Source: Datisca glomerata (lineage: Eukaryota; Streptophyta; Magnoliopsida; Cucurbitales; Datiscaceae). From it: a stretch of 64,000 nucleotides of DNA. The notes beneath the pieces were generated by a model. That model worked only from the letters and a program-made list of their open reading frames with translations, made no database searches and was not told the origin of the DNA. The position numbers and the translations under genes are program-made. Below are positions 1 through 10,318 of this stretch, piece by piece. The DNA is taken from NCBI GenBank assembly GCA_003255025.1, contig QANY01008042.1, positions 1,400,600 to 1,464,599 on the forward strand. The letters are read 5' to 3'. The stretch's first letter is position 1. The number at the start of each line of letters is the position of its first letter.

Positions 1-544
1 GTATTAGTTAAAAAATTGTAACACTTATACAATATTTGACACATTATCGTGCTAGATTGTAAAACTGTTTGTCATGATAAGATCCGCGAAAGCTTATTTA
101 AAATTTATTAACATGCTATTTTACATTTTCAACTATAAAATAAATTATCTAATCCACGCTATTACCGTAAATTCTTTATTTTTTGACTAAAAATATAAAT
201 TCAATTATACCCGTTAACTTTAAGATAGTGATAATTTATAGTTATAAACATTGAAATTAAAAAAAATCATTGAATTTTTAATACACAAAGTAAGCATTTT
301 AAAATATATAAATAATTATTGAACCACTCATATGATTGAGAGTCTCTAAAAATTTAGAAAAATGGAAGAAAAAGATAGTAAATGACTTTAAAAATTAGTA
401 AAATTAAGTCATAAATAACTAATTTTGCACCTTTCAAAAATTCAAAAATTATTTTTGTTGATAAGTGAAGTTCCTGTAAGATATAAATTAAAAAATATTA
501 TTTTAATAAAAAAAATCATTTTAAGATATAAATTAAAAAATAAA
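1..544. other. AT-rich intergenic DNA, no feature seen
   Basis: Strongly AT-rich sequence with many stop codons on both strands. I see no coding similarity, terminal repeat or RNA-like fold. Confidence 0.6.
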
Positions 545-559
545 TTTTATTGTTTTTAG

Positions 560-720
560 TCCGGTATAGTCTCCCCTAAAATGAGGGGACTAAATTATCC
601 CATGTGGGTGGGACTAAAGAATCCCACCGTATTAGCTAATACGGGCTCCATATTTTTGTCAAACGTTAGACAATACTAAAATAATATTGTCCCGTTTTTA
701 GTACTGTACAGTACAGGCTA
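560..720. repeat. Cluster of consecutive palindromes, MITE-like
   Basis: Several hairpin-capable segments follow each other closely. They are a stem GTCTCCCCT/AGGGGAC (569-590), a 7-bp stem GGTGGGA/TCCCACC (607-628), a perfect 18-bp palindrome CCGTATTAGCTAATACGG (627-644), a CAATA/TATTG stem (671-689) and a perfect 14-bp palindrome GTACTGTACAGTAC (701-714). Local GC content is higher than in the flanks. This layout suggests a foldback or MITE-type element, but I could not define terminal inverted repeats or a target-site duplication, so the family is open. Confidence 0.5.
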
Positions 721-724
721 TCAA

Positions 725-2535
725 ATAAACCCTTGATGACTAAAACGTGGTAATTGATATTGAATTACCTCATAACTCATAAAAAATGATGTGTAAGGCA
801 CGTGCATTGATTTCTATCAGTTTTTTGGACGGGAGTCACGTATAATGCATTGTTTAAAAAAAATTAAAAGATAGAGTGTTTTTATAAAATTTTAAATATC
901 AAATGATCAAATGATATAATCGTCGGGGGATTCACTATAATTAATCCCTAAACTTTATTCTAGGTTACAACAGTGCGCTTCCATTATTTTGTATCATTTT
1001 GATCTGCCATTTAATTTTGGGAGAATGAAATAAATTAAGAAAAATAGTGGTGCAGATCTACATGAAATTTTGGGTTAAATTTTACCAAAGAATGTTTCTT
1101 TTTTCTACACTTTAATCGTTAATTTGATGATATTCAATCAGTTCATGTTTGAGAATTAGATTCATTATGTTATTTAGACGAGAAAAAAGAATACCATCAG
1201 ACAACAAGTTATAAAAAATCATTTGTAGAAATAAAGCGTAACTAAGATATTGCTCTTTTACACTAACCATGAGAAAAGTATTTTTTAGTAATATTTTATA
1301 TTATTAATTAACAAATGTTTTAAAATATATTTTTTGAGTAAATAAAATAATTGGATTCTTTGAATTTAAAAAAAATATTATATATAAGATATTTTGAATA
1401 TTCAATACTTTTAAAGTACTGTAAATTTTTTCATTGATCATTCTTGGTCAGATTAAGGTACCGTGGAGATACTATACCGAGTTTATATCCATCATTGTTG
1501 AAGTTCTCCCATGATTACTACATTATCTAGTACAATACCTTCGGGGTTTTTAGAGAAATTTATTTTTTACCTAATTTTTAATCATTATATTACAATAAAA
1601 ACTGTAAGAATATACTTAAATTTTGAAAATTAATGAAAAAAGAAAGAAAAATGTAAATTTTGAAACTTAATACTCTTCGAATTCCATAGAGAAAAATAGT
1701 AATATATATTAATTTGACTATGTTAACGATATCATTTCATTTTTTCTAACTCCTTTTTCTCTCCTTTTTCTATCATTTCTATTTGTTAAGATGTAAATAT
1801 AGTCTAAAAGAAAACAGAAATATAAGCACTTAATATTTGACCTAATTTTTTCAAGTCGTCCAATCAAACAACGCGTCTGTAAAGTGTAAAGGACGGTTAA
1901 TTAATTGTTGAATTTTGACCAATTTAGGTAGCCGTAAAAGCAATAGTGTTCTGCTAGGATTTGTAGACAAAATTATTTTATTCAATTTATTAATTTACGT
2001 TGTCTTATCACTGTGGATTGCAGAAGTCTTTCTTACTCTTGAACTAAAATTTTTTTATTTCAAAGTACATAACGTTTTTCTCATGGGCTAATTAATTAAA
2101 AATTAATATAATAGTTTTTTATATTTTAAATAATTTATAACATGTTTTTTGACTTATTATTTAATGTCAACTGTATTTTATTAGAAGAGGATAAAGACAA
2201 TTTGAATCAGTAAAACGAGTAACGTTTAAGAAAGGGTAACAAAATGGAATTACACCAAAAAAGAAAAAGAAATAATAGGAGCATCATGCAATAGTAAGTT
2301 GGAATGAGAGGGGAAAGGGTGTATTTTTAGAGTGATTTGGATTTATTTTTGTATTAAATGATCACATACGAGTTCTTTTAAACAAAAATGAGTATAGCCA
2401 TTTAGCTCAATTTTTATTGCACATAAGTTTAGGCGATAAAGTTGAACTGGCTTTAATTTTTTATATCATCAATATGTACCAATTCACTTTCATCATGTAG
2501 ATTTATAATGTAACTAAAAGAAAGGGTTTGATTTA
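725..2535. other. AT-rich intergenic DNA with one short LTR-like piece
   Basis: No gene is visible. Positions about 1447-1482 repeat a segment also found at about 2626-2660 inside the downstream LTR (core GATTAAGGTACCGTG-AGATAC), so a fragment of that LTR family or a small element shared with it lies here. The rest is low-complexity AT-rich DNA. Confidence 0.5.
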
Positions 2536-3419
2536 TGTTGACGGCTAAAGTCAGTAGAGGGATGAATGAGAGTAGGAGACTAAGGTGAAGGGGGCGGTCC
2601 TTTTTTACCGAGTAGGAGACTAAGATTAAGGTACCGTGAAGATACTATACTAAGTTTTTCTCTCCACACCTGCAAATGGAGAAGGTAAGGTAGGAGACTA
2701 AGGTGAAGGGGGCGGTCCTTTTTTATCCTTATGAAGCTTAAGTCAGTAGAGGGATGAATGAGAGTAAAGTAGAGAGTTAGTTGAAAGTTGTTGTGTATCT
2801 CTCAAAATACATTTACTAAAGTATTTATAGTGGGAAACTAGCCTTGAGGTTGGGTTGATCTCAGTAGGGCATGAGGTTTATCCTCTAATGGGGTGCCTCC
2901 TCGAACCAACCCCCGGCTCTGGGCTACCCTGGTTGGCTTAGTGGGATACGAGGTAACATGTGATGACCTCGGGTGTCAGGACGCATATCCTCGTACCCCA
3001 CAATGTACTTCCTCGACCCTCATTGGATCGACCGTGTTAATGCTTATGATGACACCCTGAGCGCGGGTTGACTAACTCCTTCGGTAGTGGGTTTCATGTT
3101 TTTTCTCATATCCCTATTCCTAATTGGTTTGGGTGTATTTAATGTATATGATGACACCCTGCAAGCTTTTACCTCGGCCTAAAATCCCTATTTGAATTGA
3201 GGCGTGAGATTTCTCGCCATTGAGTTCTTCTCCATGCGAAACCTCTCGCTTTTGAGGCTTAGTCAAAATATCAAGTTCATTAACCCCCAATCTCGCTTCA
3301 TTGAGGGCAACCTCCTAACACATGGGCTTCAATATTGGGATAGAGCTTGTCTTTGGTTCCATGCATTTAAGGATGAGATTTGTCCTCGGGTGCTTAAAGA
3401 CCTTGTCCTGGGGTCGAGG

Positions 3420-4415
3420 GGGACTTTGTCCTTGGGTGATACTTGGGTACCTCATCAGCGGGTACTTGGGGACATCGTCATCGGGTACTTGGGGACATCG
3501 TCATCGGGTACTTGGGGACATCGTCATCGGGTACTTGGGGACATCATCATTGGGTACTTGGGGGTATCGTCATCGGGTACTTGGGGACATCGTCATTGGG
3601 TCTAGGGGACCTCATCCTCAGTTCCAAATGGACCTCGTACTCGGTCCAAGGAGACCCCATCCTTGGGTACTTGGGTACCTCGTCCTCAGGTACTTGGGTA
3701 CCTCGTCCTCAGGTACTTGGGTACCTCGTCCGCAGGTACTTGGGTACCTCATCCGTAGGTACTTGAGTACCTCGTCCATAGGTACTTGGGTACCTCATCC
3801 TCGGGTGCAAGAGGACCTCATCCTCGGGTACTTGGGTTCCTCGTCCTAGAGTACTTAGGTGACTTGTCTTGGGGTACTTGGATACGTCATCCTCTAGTAC
3901 TTGGGTACCTCATCCTCGGGTGCAATGAGACATTATCCTCAGGTACTTGGGTAACTCATCCTAGAGTACTTGGGTACCTCAGCCTTGAGTACTTGGGTAC
4001 CTCATCCTCGGGTGTAAGGGGATCTCATCTTCGGGTACTTGGGTACCTCATCCTAGGGTACTTGAGTACCTTATCTTAGGGTACTTGGGCACCTCATCCT
4101 TGGTTACCTTGTCCTGGGGTACTTGGGTAGCTTGTCCTAGGGTACTTGGGTACCTCATCCTCATGCAACGGAACCACATCCTCGGGAACCTGGGTACCTC
4201 GTCCTAAAGTACTTAGGTACCTTGTTTTGGAGTACTTGGTTACCTCATCATTGGGTACATGGGTTCCTTATCTTGGGGTACTTGGGTACCTCATCCCCTG
4301 GTGTAAAAGGGACCTCGTCCTCAGGTACTTAGGTACCTCGTCGTGGGGTACTTGGGTACCTCATCATTGAATACTTGGGTACCTTATCCTAGACTACTTC
4401 AGTACCTCGTCCTAG
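3420..4415. repeat. Tandem array, about 23-bp unit, roughly 40 copies
   Basis: The unit is close to GGTACTTGGGTACCTCGTCC plus three bases, repeated without gaps. Left-hand copies are a variant reading GGGGACATCGTCAT, so the array has at least two unit subfamilies. Because the unit is not a multiple of three, the array keeps reading frames open in shifting frames. This is a minisatellite inside the LTR element, not a gene or CRISPR array. Confidence 0.9.
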
Positions 4416-4724
4416 GATGGTCTTTTATGAATGCTCGAAAAATAGGTATAACAGCTGCCCCCCAGCTTCCAAGTATGAAGTGTGCCGAAGACTTTGGAAT
4501 TTTTCATGAGCAAATTTATGTTGATTTTATTTTTGCTAATTGTGAGACTTGACAGGTTTATTCCTTTCTTTTTTTACCAAGAGCTTTCCAGGAGGTTCTC
4601 TATTTGTAATGGTGAGTGTGAGACATAGTTTGAGCTCGAGTTTGAAGCTGAATACACAACCATTTTTACTTTAACTTTATGTTGAAGAGCACGAAGTAAG
4701 TAGGGTTGTTGTTGGGTTACAGCC

Positions 4725-5880
4725 GAGATCCATACTTTAAGCTCACCTTGATGGGGTGTCGAAGAGCTCGAAGTAAGCAGGGCTACTAGATTGCAGCCGA
4801 AGCGAGTCGGTGGGGTGCGACTTCCATTAATTTCAGTAGGGTTAAGTCGAGTTTCATACTTTGAGTTCACTTCGACTGAGTGTCAAAGAGCCGAAAGTAA
4901 GTAGGGCTGCTAGGTTGCAACCAAGGCAAGTCGCTGGAATGCGACTTCTGTTAATTGTCATAGGGTTCAACCGAGTTCCATATTTTGAGTTCACTTCGAC
5001 CAGGTGTCAAAAATCCCAAAGTAAGTAGGGTTTGCTAGGTTGTAGTTGAGGCGAGTTATTGGGGTGCGACTTTCGTTAATTGTTTTGGGGTTCGATCGAG
5101 TTTCATACTTTGAGTTCACTTTGACTGGGTGTCGAAGAGCCCAAAGTAAGTAGAGATGCTAGGTTGCAGCCGAGAAGACTTTTGTTAATTGTCACGGGGT
5201 TCGATGGAGTTTCATACTTTGAGTTCACTTCGACTGGTGTCGAATAACCCAAAGTAAGTAGGACTACTAGGTCACAACCGAGGCAAGTCACTCTGGTGGA
5301 ACTTCCGTTAATTTTCGTGGGGTACGATTGAGTTCTATACTTTGAGTTCACTTTAACTGAGTGTCGAAGAGCCTAAAGTAAGTAGGGCCACTAGGTTACA
5401 ACTGAGGCAAGCCACTGGGGTGCGACTTCCATTAATTGCCGTGGGGTTTGACCGAGTTTCATACTTTGAGTTCACTTCGATTAGGTGTTGAAGAGCCCAA
5501 AGTAAGTAAGGTTGCTTGGTTGCAGCCGAGGCAAGTCGTTGGGTGCGACTTCCGTTAATTGTCGTGGGGTTTGGCCGAGTTCTATACTTTGAGTTCACTT
5601 TGAATGGGTGTCGAAGAGCCCAAAGTAAGTAGGGCTTGCTAGTTTACAGCCAAGGTGCGTCGCTGGGGTGTGACTTCCATTAATTGTCGTGGGATCTGAC
5701 TAAGTTTCATACTTTATGTTCACTTCAAATTGGTGTCGAATAGCACAAAGTAAGTAGAGTTGCTAGGTTGCAACTGAGGTGAGCCACTATGGTGTGACTT
5801 CCATTAATTACTGTGGAGTTCAGCTGAGTTTTATACTTTGATTTCACTTCAAATGATAATTAGCGAGTCACCTTAGTGAC
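4725..5880. repeat. Tandem array, about 123-bp unit, about 10 copies
   Basis: The phrase CATACTTTGAGTTCACTTCG and variants recur at about 4855, 4979, 5104, 5213, 5338, 5460, 5583, 5708 and 5830, with a partial copy near 4731. Spacing is 122-125 bp apart from one short copy of about 109 bp. Each unit also contains AGCCCAAAGTAAGTAGGG and a GCGACTTCCGTTAATT motif. Copies differ by scattered substitutions, indicating an ageing array. Confidence 0.9.
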
Positions 5881-6560
5881 TTCATGGAGGATGGACCTGA
5901 AGTCAATTCAGATGACTTAAGTGAGAGTGAACTTGGGGGCACTTTTGATGACTTTAGCGAGTTGAGCTTGGAGTCACCTCAGGGTGAGTTTAGGTTTACC
6001 ATAAATGACTTAGGTGAGGGTGAGTTTAGGGTCACCTCAAATGACTTCAAAGAGGATGAGCTCGGTTCACCTTGGTGACTTCGATGTGGTTGAACTTCAG
6101 TCACTTAATGAGGCTTATGTGAAGGTGAGCTTGCAATCACCGACGAGGATGAGCCTCAGGTCAACGAAGATGGCTTAGGTGGGTGTGAGCTTAAGGTTAC
6201 TAGCGAGAATGGACCTCAAGTCACCTAAGATGGCTTAGGTGTGGGTGATCTTGGGATTACGGACAAGGATAAACCTTGGGTCACATAAGGTGGTTTATGT
6301 GAGGCTGAGCTTTGGGGTCACTGGTGAGGATGACCCTTGGGTCACCTAAGGCGGCTTAGGCGAGGATGAACTTGGGGTCACCGGTGAGAATGAATCTTGA
6401 GTCACCTAAGATGACTTAGGTGAGGGTGAGTTTCGGGTGACCTGTGAGGATGGGCCTCGGGTCACCTAAGGATGGCTTAGGTGAGGGTGATTATGTGGTC
6501 ACCCCTGATGAATTTGATGAGGGTAAACTTGGGATTGGGACGAGTTGTGATATTCTTCTT
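5860..6560. repeat. Tandem array, about 60-bp unit, about 11 copies
   Basis: Units contain GGCTTAGGTGAGGGTGAGCT, a GGGGTCACC block and a GGATGAGCCTCGGGTCACC block, spaced 58-63 bp apart (clear starts near 6229, 6288, 6351, 6409 and 6470). This is a third, unrelated repeat family within the same LTR element and directly abuts the primer-binding-site side. The frame 5884-6078 is an accident of the repeat. Confidence 0.85.
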
Positions 6561-6740
6561 GCGCCCACATGTATTTCAAAGTAAGTAGTCATCTTAAGTG
6601 AGTAGATCAAAAAGCTCAGCCGTGTTCCCACAGACAGCGCCAATTGTTGACGGTTAAATCTCGGGGGCGAGATTATGCCAGTAGTGATTTCTCTCTCTTC
6701 ACATATGTAATGAGGGAAGGTAAGGTAGGAGACCGATCAA

Positions 6741-8278
6741 GCCATAATGTGAAAAAAAGAAAGAAATATTTCCTACAAATTTCAACATAAAACTTGAAAT
6801 TCGAAACATAAAATATTTTCTAATAAAGTTACACTGTAAAAACTAAAATACATATCGTGAAAATCAAAATAACAATAGAAAAGTTTCAGCTTAATATGAA
6901 AACACACAATGAGAAAAAATTATATTAAAAAATTTAAACTACGGTTCAGTTCAATTTAATTTAAAAATTATTAATTTTTAATTCAAACGAAGTGAAGTAA
7001 AATAATCTAAAGAATTAAATGAACTAATGAGTTTCTATTAAATTTGATTAAATTAAAATGTTTCATTATAAATTATTCACTCGTACTTATGGAGTTTAAA
7101 CAAGCTACGCATGAGCCGAATTCAATTGAGATCTGACGGCATAACTATATTGATGTATTGTCGAGTCTACAAAATCTGACACTACGTGGCTTTCGTTCTA
7201 TCTTATTGAATATGAGGAGACTAATTCTTTAAATTTATGTCAGTAAATGATTTTAATATATTAGCTTTGCTTTAACTAATTTTATATTAATTTCTAACAA
7301 TTATTTAGGTAAGCAGACAAATAAGGACTAGATCCACCTCATATACTACCTAATAAAACATAAATTAAGAATATAGTTTCAAAAGTTCGTATCTGTTTGT
7401 GTATTCATAATATATCACCATATTTGCCATTTTCTTCATAAAGAATTCTTGATAAAGTGTTTATTTCGAGGAAAAGTTGGATTTCAATGCTATGATGTAT
7501 GAGCTAAAGTTTTTTACCAATTAAAAATATTATTTTTTGTTACTCAGCATCGTATTGTTTTATATTATAAAATATTAATAGCATTATTTTCTTAATTTTA
7601 ATGTTTAATCCAGAATCATATACGATCTCGACTTATAATCATGAAAAATATTAAGGGGATGTGTAAAAAATTTCAAAATAATTGGATAATTAAGCTTCAA
7701 AAGGCATTAATTTTCAGCTCATTGTTTAAAGTTGACACAAATTATTTGTTTTCCATTCAGTAAGGTTCTATTCATTTCGTCAAATGATTTGGTGAAACAA
7801 ACTCTCCCTGAATTATTGGCGAAGCCAACACTAAAATTCAGGAACTTGAAGTCAATCACAGCTAAGGAAAGGTTGTAGTAGATGCGAAATTAAAGAAAAT
7901 AAATCATAGTTATTGAAAGAAAGAAAACATCTCTCATCCCATATACATGACTTTGACTTTCTAAACTTGTTTTAAATAATTCATTCTTTTAAGGTGGCTA
8001 CTTCATTTTAGTTGTTTCAGCAAGTAACCTTATGTTTGTTCTTTGAGGTTTTGTGTTCACGATGTTGTATATGATTTAAAAAGATTGTGATTGTACATCA
8101 TTGTGATTTTCCAATTACATACAATTTGTTTTGTCTATACTGTCCGATCAGATTTGGATAATAAATATGATTAAACTACAAATAAAAAAACCAAAACGCA
8201 ATTGTTATTTTTTTTAATTTATGGATTCAATTCAACTAGACCATTAAAATATGATAAAATTGTTATGCATAGTTAGTT
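6741..8278. other. AT-rich intergenic DNA, no feature seen
   Basis: AT-rich DNA with stops in all frames. No repeat, coding relic or RNA-like structure was recognised. Confidence 0.55.
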
Positions 8279-10318
8279 TGTTAGTCATCAGTTATGTAAA
8301 GGGTTATTTATGGTTTTGTCCTAACTAGCAGTTGGCTATCTAGTTTCCTTAAGTATGCTTGCAATCCTTCTTGTTTGGTTAATTATAGAATCAATTTCCT
8401 CTTCTTCTTCTCTCTCTCACGCTCGACTCTCTCTGGTTCTCTATCTCTTTCATTTTCTCCACACGATATCAAATCTTCGTTGACTCACGTCGTTGCCATG
8501 ACCGATCTTATTGACAAACTACCTTCCGTAACTCAAGATATTACCCAAGATCAAAATGGTTCTTAAACCAATGTCCAATTCCTAAATCTGCCGATTCCTC
8601 AGTCTGTTCTATCATTCCCAAATATTGTTCAAGAAAACTCAAATTCTTAACTTACTCACTTGGTTTCTCCTTCCTCTAGTGTGAGTATCGCATATTCTTC
8701 TTCCCACTCTCCCATCTTTCTTCTGTCAAATATTTGAACCTAATATCAATTAGGTTGGAATCCACCAATTTCGTCCTATGGATATACCAAATTACTGCAA
8801 TTCTGAAAGCACATATCATATCTGGGTATATTTAAGACACAATCAAATGCCCACCAAAATTTTTCAAGAACTCAAATGGAGAAGAAACTCTAGACAACAA
8901 CTCCAGATACAAACAATGGCATTCACAAGATCAAGCCCTGATAACTTTGATAAATGCCACTCTTTCTCCCATGGCTTTGTCTTATGTTGTTGGGTGCAAA
9001 ACTTCGAAAGATGTTCGGGATTCCTTAGAAAGAAGATTTTCGTCCATTTTCCGCACCAATATTCTGCAACCAAAATCAGATTTACAATCTGTTTCTAAGA
9101 AAGAAACCGAGAATATAGATGTTTATAATCAGTGAATCAATCAAATTAAGGATAAGCTCTCTGTCATTGTGACAAATGTTGAAGATGAAGATGTTCTGAT
9201 CTATACACTAGATGGTATACTCAACGATTTTAATACTATTCGTACATCAATATGTACATGGGCAGAACCTCTAAGCTTGGAATAACTTCATGTTCTTCTA
9301 AAATCTGAATAACATTTCTTGGCGTCTCAACATAAAATGTAAGTTTCACCTATACCGAATACCGCCTATCTTGCGAATTTTAACAATAAAGGAGCAAACC
9401 GTGGTCGTGGGTTCAAGAATTTCTGAGGAAACAAGAATAATTGGGGAAGATCAAATACTGGAAGATGAGGTAAGCCACAAAACTAGAATTATGTTCCTCT
9501 TCCCTCCAACATAAAATGGTCCACCTTTCAATGGAACATCAAACAATACTCAATATCAGTTTTCCAGCCCTCAATATAATAGAGTTTAGTATCAAATTTG
9601 TCAAAAATGGGGCACAATGCAGCTGACTGTTACCACCGAATGAACTTTGCCTATCAAGGGATGAATCCATCTTCAAATCTTGCTGCTACGACTACCTTGA
9701 ATCAAGATTCACACGTTGACTCTCAGGTGTGGCTCACAGATACATGGTACAACACTCATCTCACTCCCGACTTGCATAGTTTACAAAATGCTTTTGAATT
9801 TTCTAGAGAAGAGGGAGTCTTGGTTGGTAATGGCCAAACCTTGCTTATAACTCATACAAGTTCGAGTTCTTTACAAATATCTTCTAAATATTTTCCCCTA
9901 TTTAATATCTATTATGTTCCTCAATTATCTTCCTAATTGTTATCTTTTTATCGGTTCTATCTTGAGCATAATTGTATGTTTGGTTTCGATGTCTTTTGTT
10001 TCTGGATTCAGGACAGGGAAATATGAACCCTTTTGCATAAATGACCTCTATCTTATACCTACAAATATGTCTTCTTCATCGAATGTTGCATATTTTAGCT
10101 CTAAACAGACTGATTTTCTTTGGCATTTTTGTTTAGGCCATCCTAGTGATATAATTGTTAAGCAAATTCTCAATAAAGCTAATATCTTTTTGTACTGATT
10201 TTGCTTTAAATGATTGTATCTATATTAGCTGTGTTTATAATAAAACGTCAAGGCTACCTTTTGGAAATTCTGAATATGTTTCTACTACTCCTTTATCTTT
10301 TATTCATTCTGATGTCTA
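8279..10318 (+). mobile_element. Truncated, decayed Ty1/copia retrotransposon (Ale-like)
   Basis: A short LTR of about 185 bp can be drawn from TGTTAGTC at 8279 to CA at 8463. It is followed directly by CGATATCAAATC (8464-8475), which matches 8 of 12 bases of the initiator-Met tRNA primer site TGGTATCAGAGC. Gag and the start of pol follow, then the similarity stops at the beginning of the integrase core (HSDV near 10310). The short LTR and the gag type fit the Ale/Retrofit lineage; that lineage call is inference. There is no 3' LTR, so this is a 5' fragment and cannot transpose on its own. Confidence 0.8.
8499..10316 (+). pseudogene. Copia gag-pol pseudogene (gag, zinc knuckle, protease region, GAG pre-integrase)
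   Basis: Reading across frameshifts and stops, the plus strand shows the copia gag opening IRLESTNFVLW near 8746-8781 (family form: IRL-x-G-x-NY-xx-W). The gag body follows (8947-9330; DSLERRF, DEDVLIYTLDGI), then an R/G-rich stretch near 9400. A CCHC knuckle near 9588-9630 reads YQICQKWGHNAADC, in which the first Cys is replaced by Tyr. Protease-region sequence follows (VWLTDTWYNTHLTPD, about 9727-9770; the aspartate sits in TDT rather than the usual DSGA). The pre-integrase motif WHFCLGHPSD lies near 10120-10150. At least six stops or frameshifts break the frame. Family assignment is secure from the motif order; function is lost. Confidence 0.85.

Larger units (their letters stand above)
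2536..6740 (-). mobile_element. Non-autonomous LTR retrotransposon (LARD-like), satellite-filled
   Basis: Both ends carry the same LTR start, TGTTGACGG, at 2536 and at 6645, followed by related sequence (shared tract GGTAAGGTAGGAGAC). Immediately left of 6645 the minus strand reads ATTGGCGCTGTCTGT, a primer-binding-site-like sequence of the TTGGCGCCGTCTGT type common in Tat-like gypsy elements. The element is therefore oriented on the minus strand: 5' LTR at 6645 (cut off after about 95 bp) and 3' LTR from 2536 to about 3200. Between the LTRs I see no gag, protease, reverse transcriptase or integrase residues, only three tandem-repeat arrays. Open frames within it (for example 3322-3849) are products of the repeats. 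The left LTR contains an internal duplication (about 2546-2610 repeated at about 2693-2770). Confidence 0.75.

Noticed and set aside
3204..4370. Several overlapping open frames rich in G, T, S, Y, L with a repeating peptide pattern
   Set aside because: They are translations of a 23-bp tandem repeat in shifting frames; no start context, splice sites or known domain.
4574..5598. Minus-strand frames beginning MNSKYETR or MNSKYRTR
   Set aside because: The repeated start is the 123-bp satellite unit read on the other strand.
3420..6560. Regularly repeated units that could look like a CRISPR array
   Set aside because: Units are head-to-tail without unique spacers, degenerate, and lie in plant nuclear DNA between LTRs.
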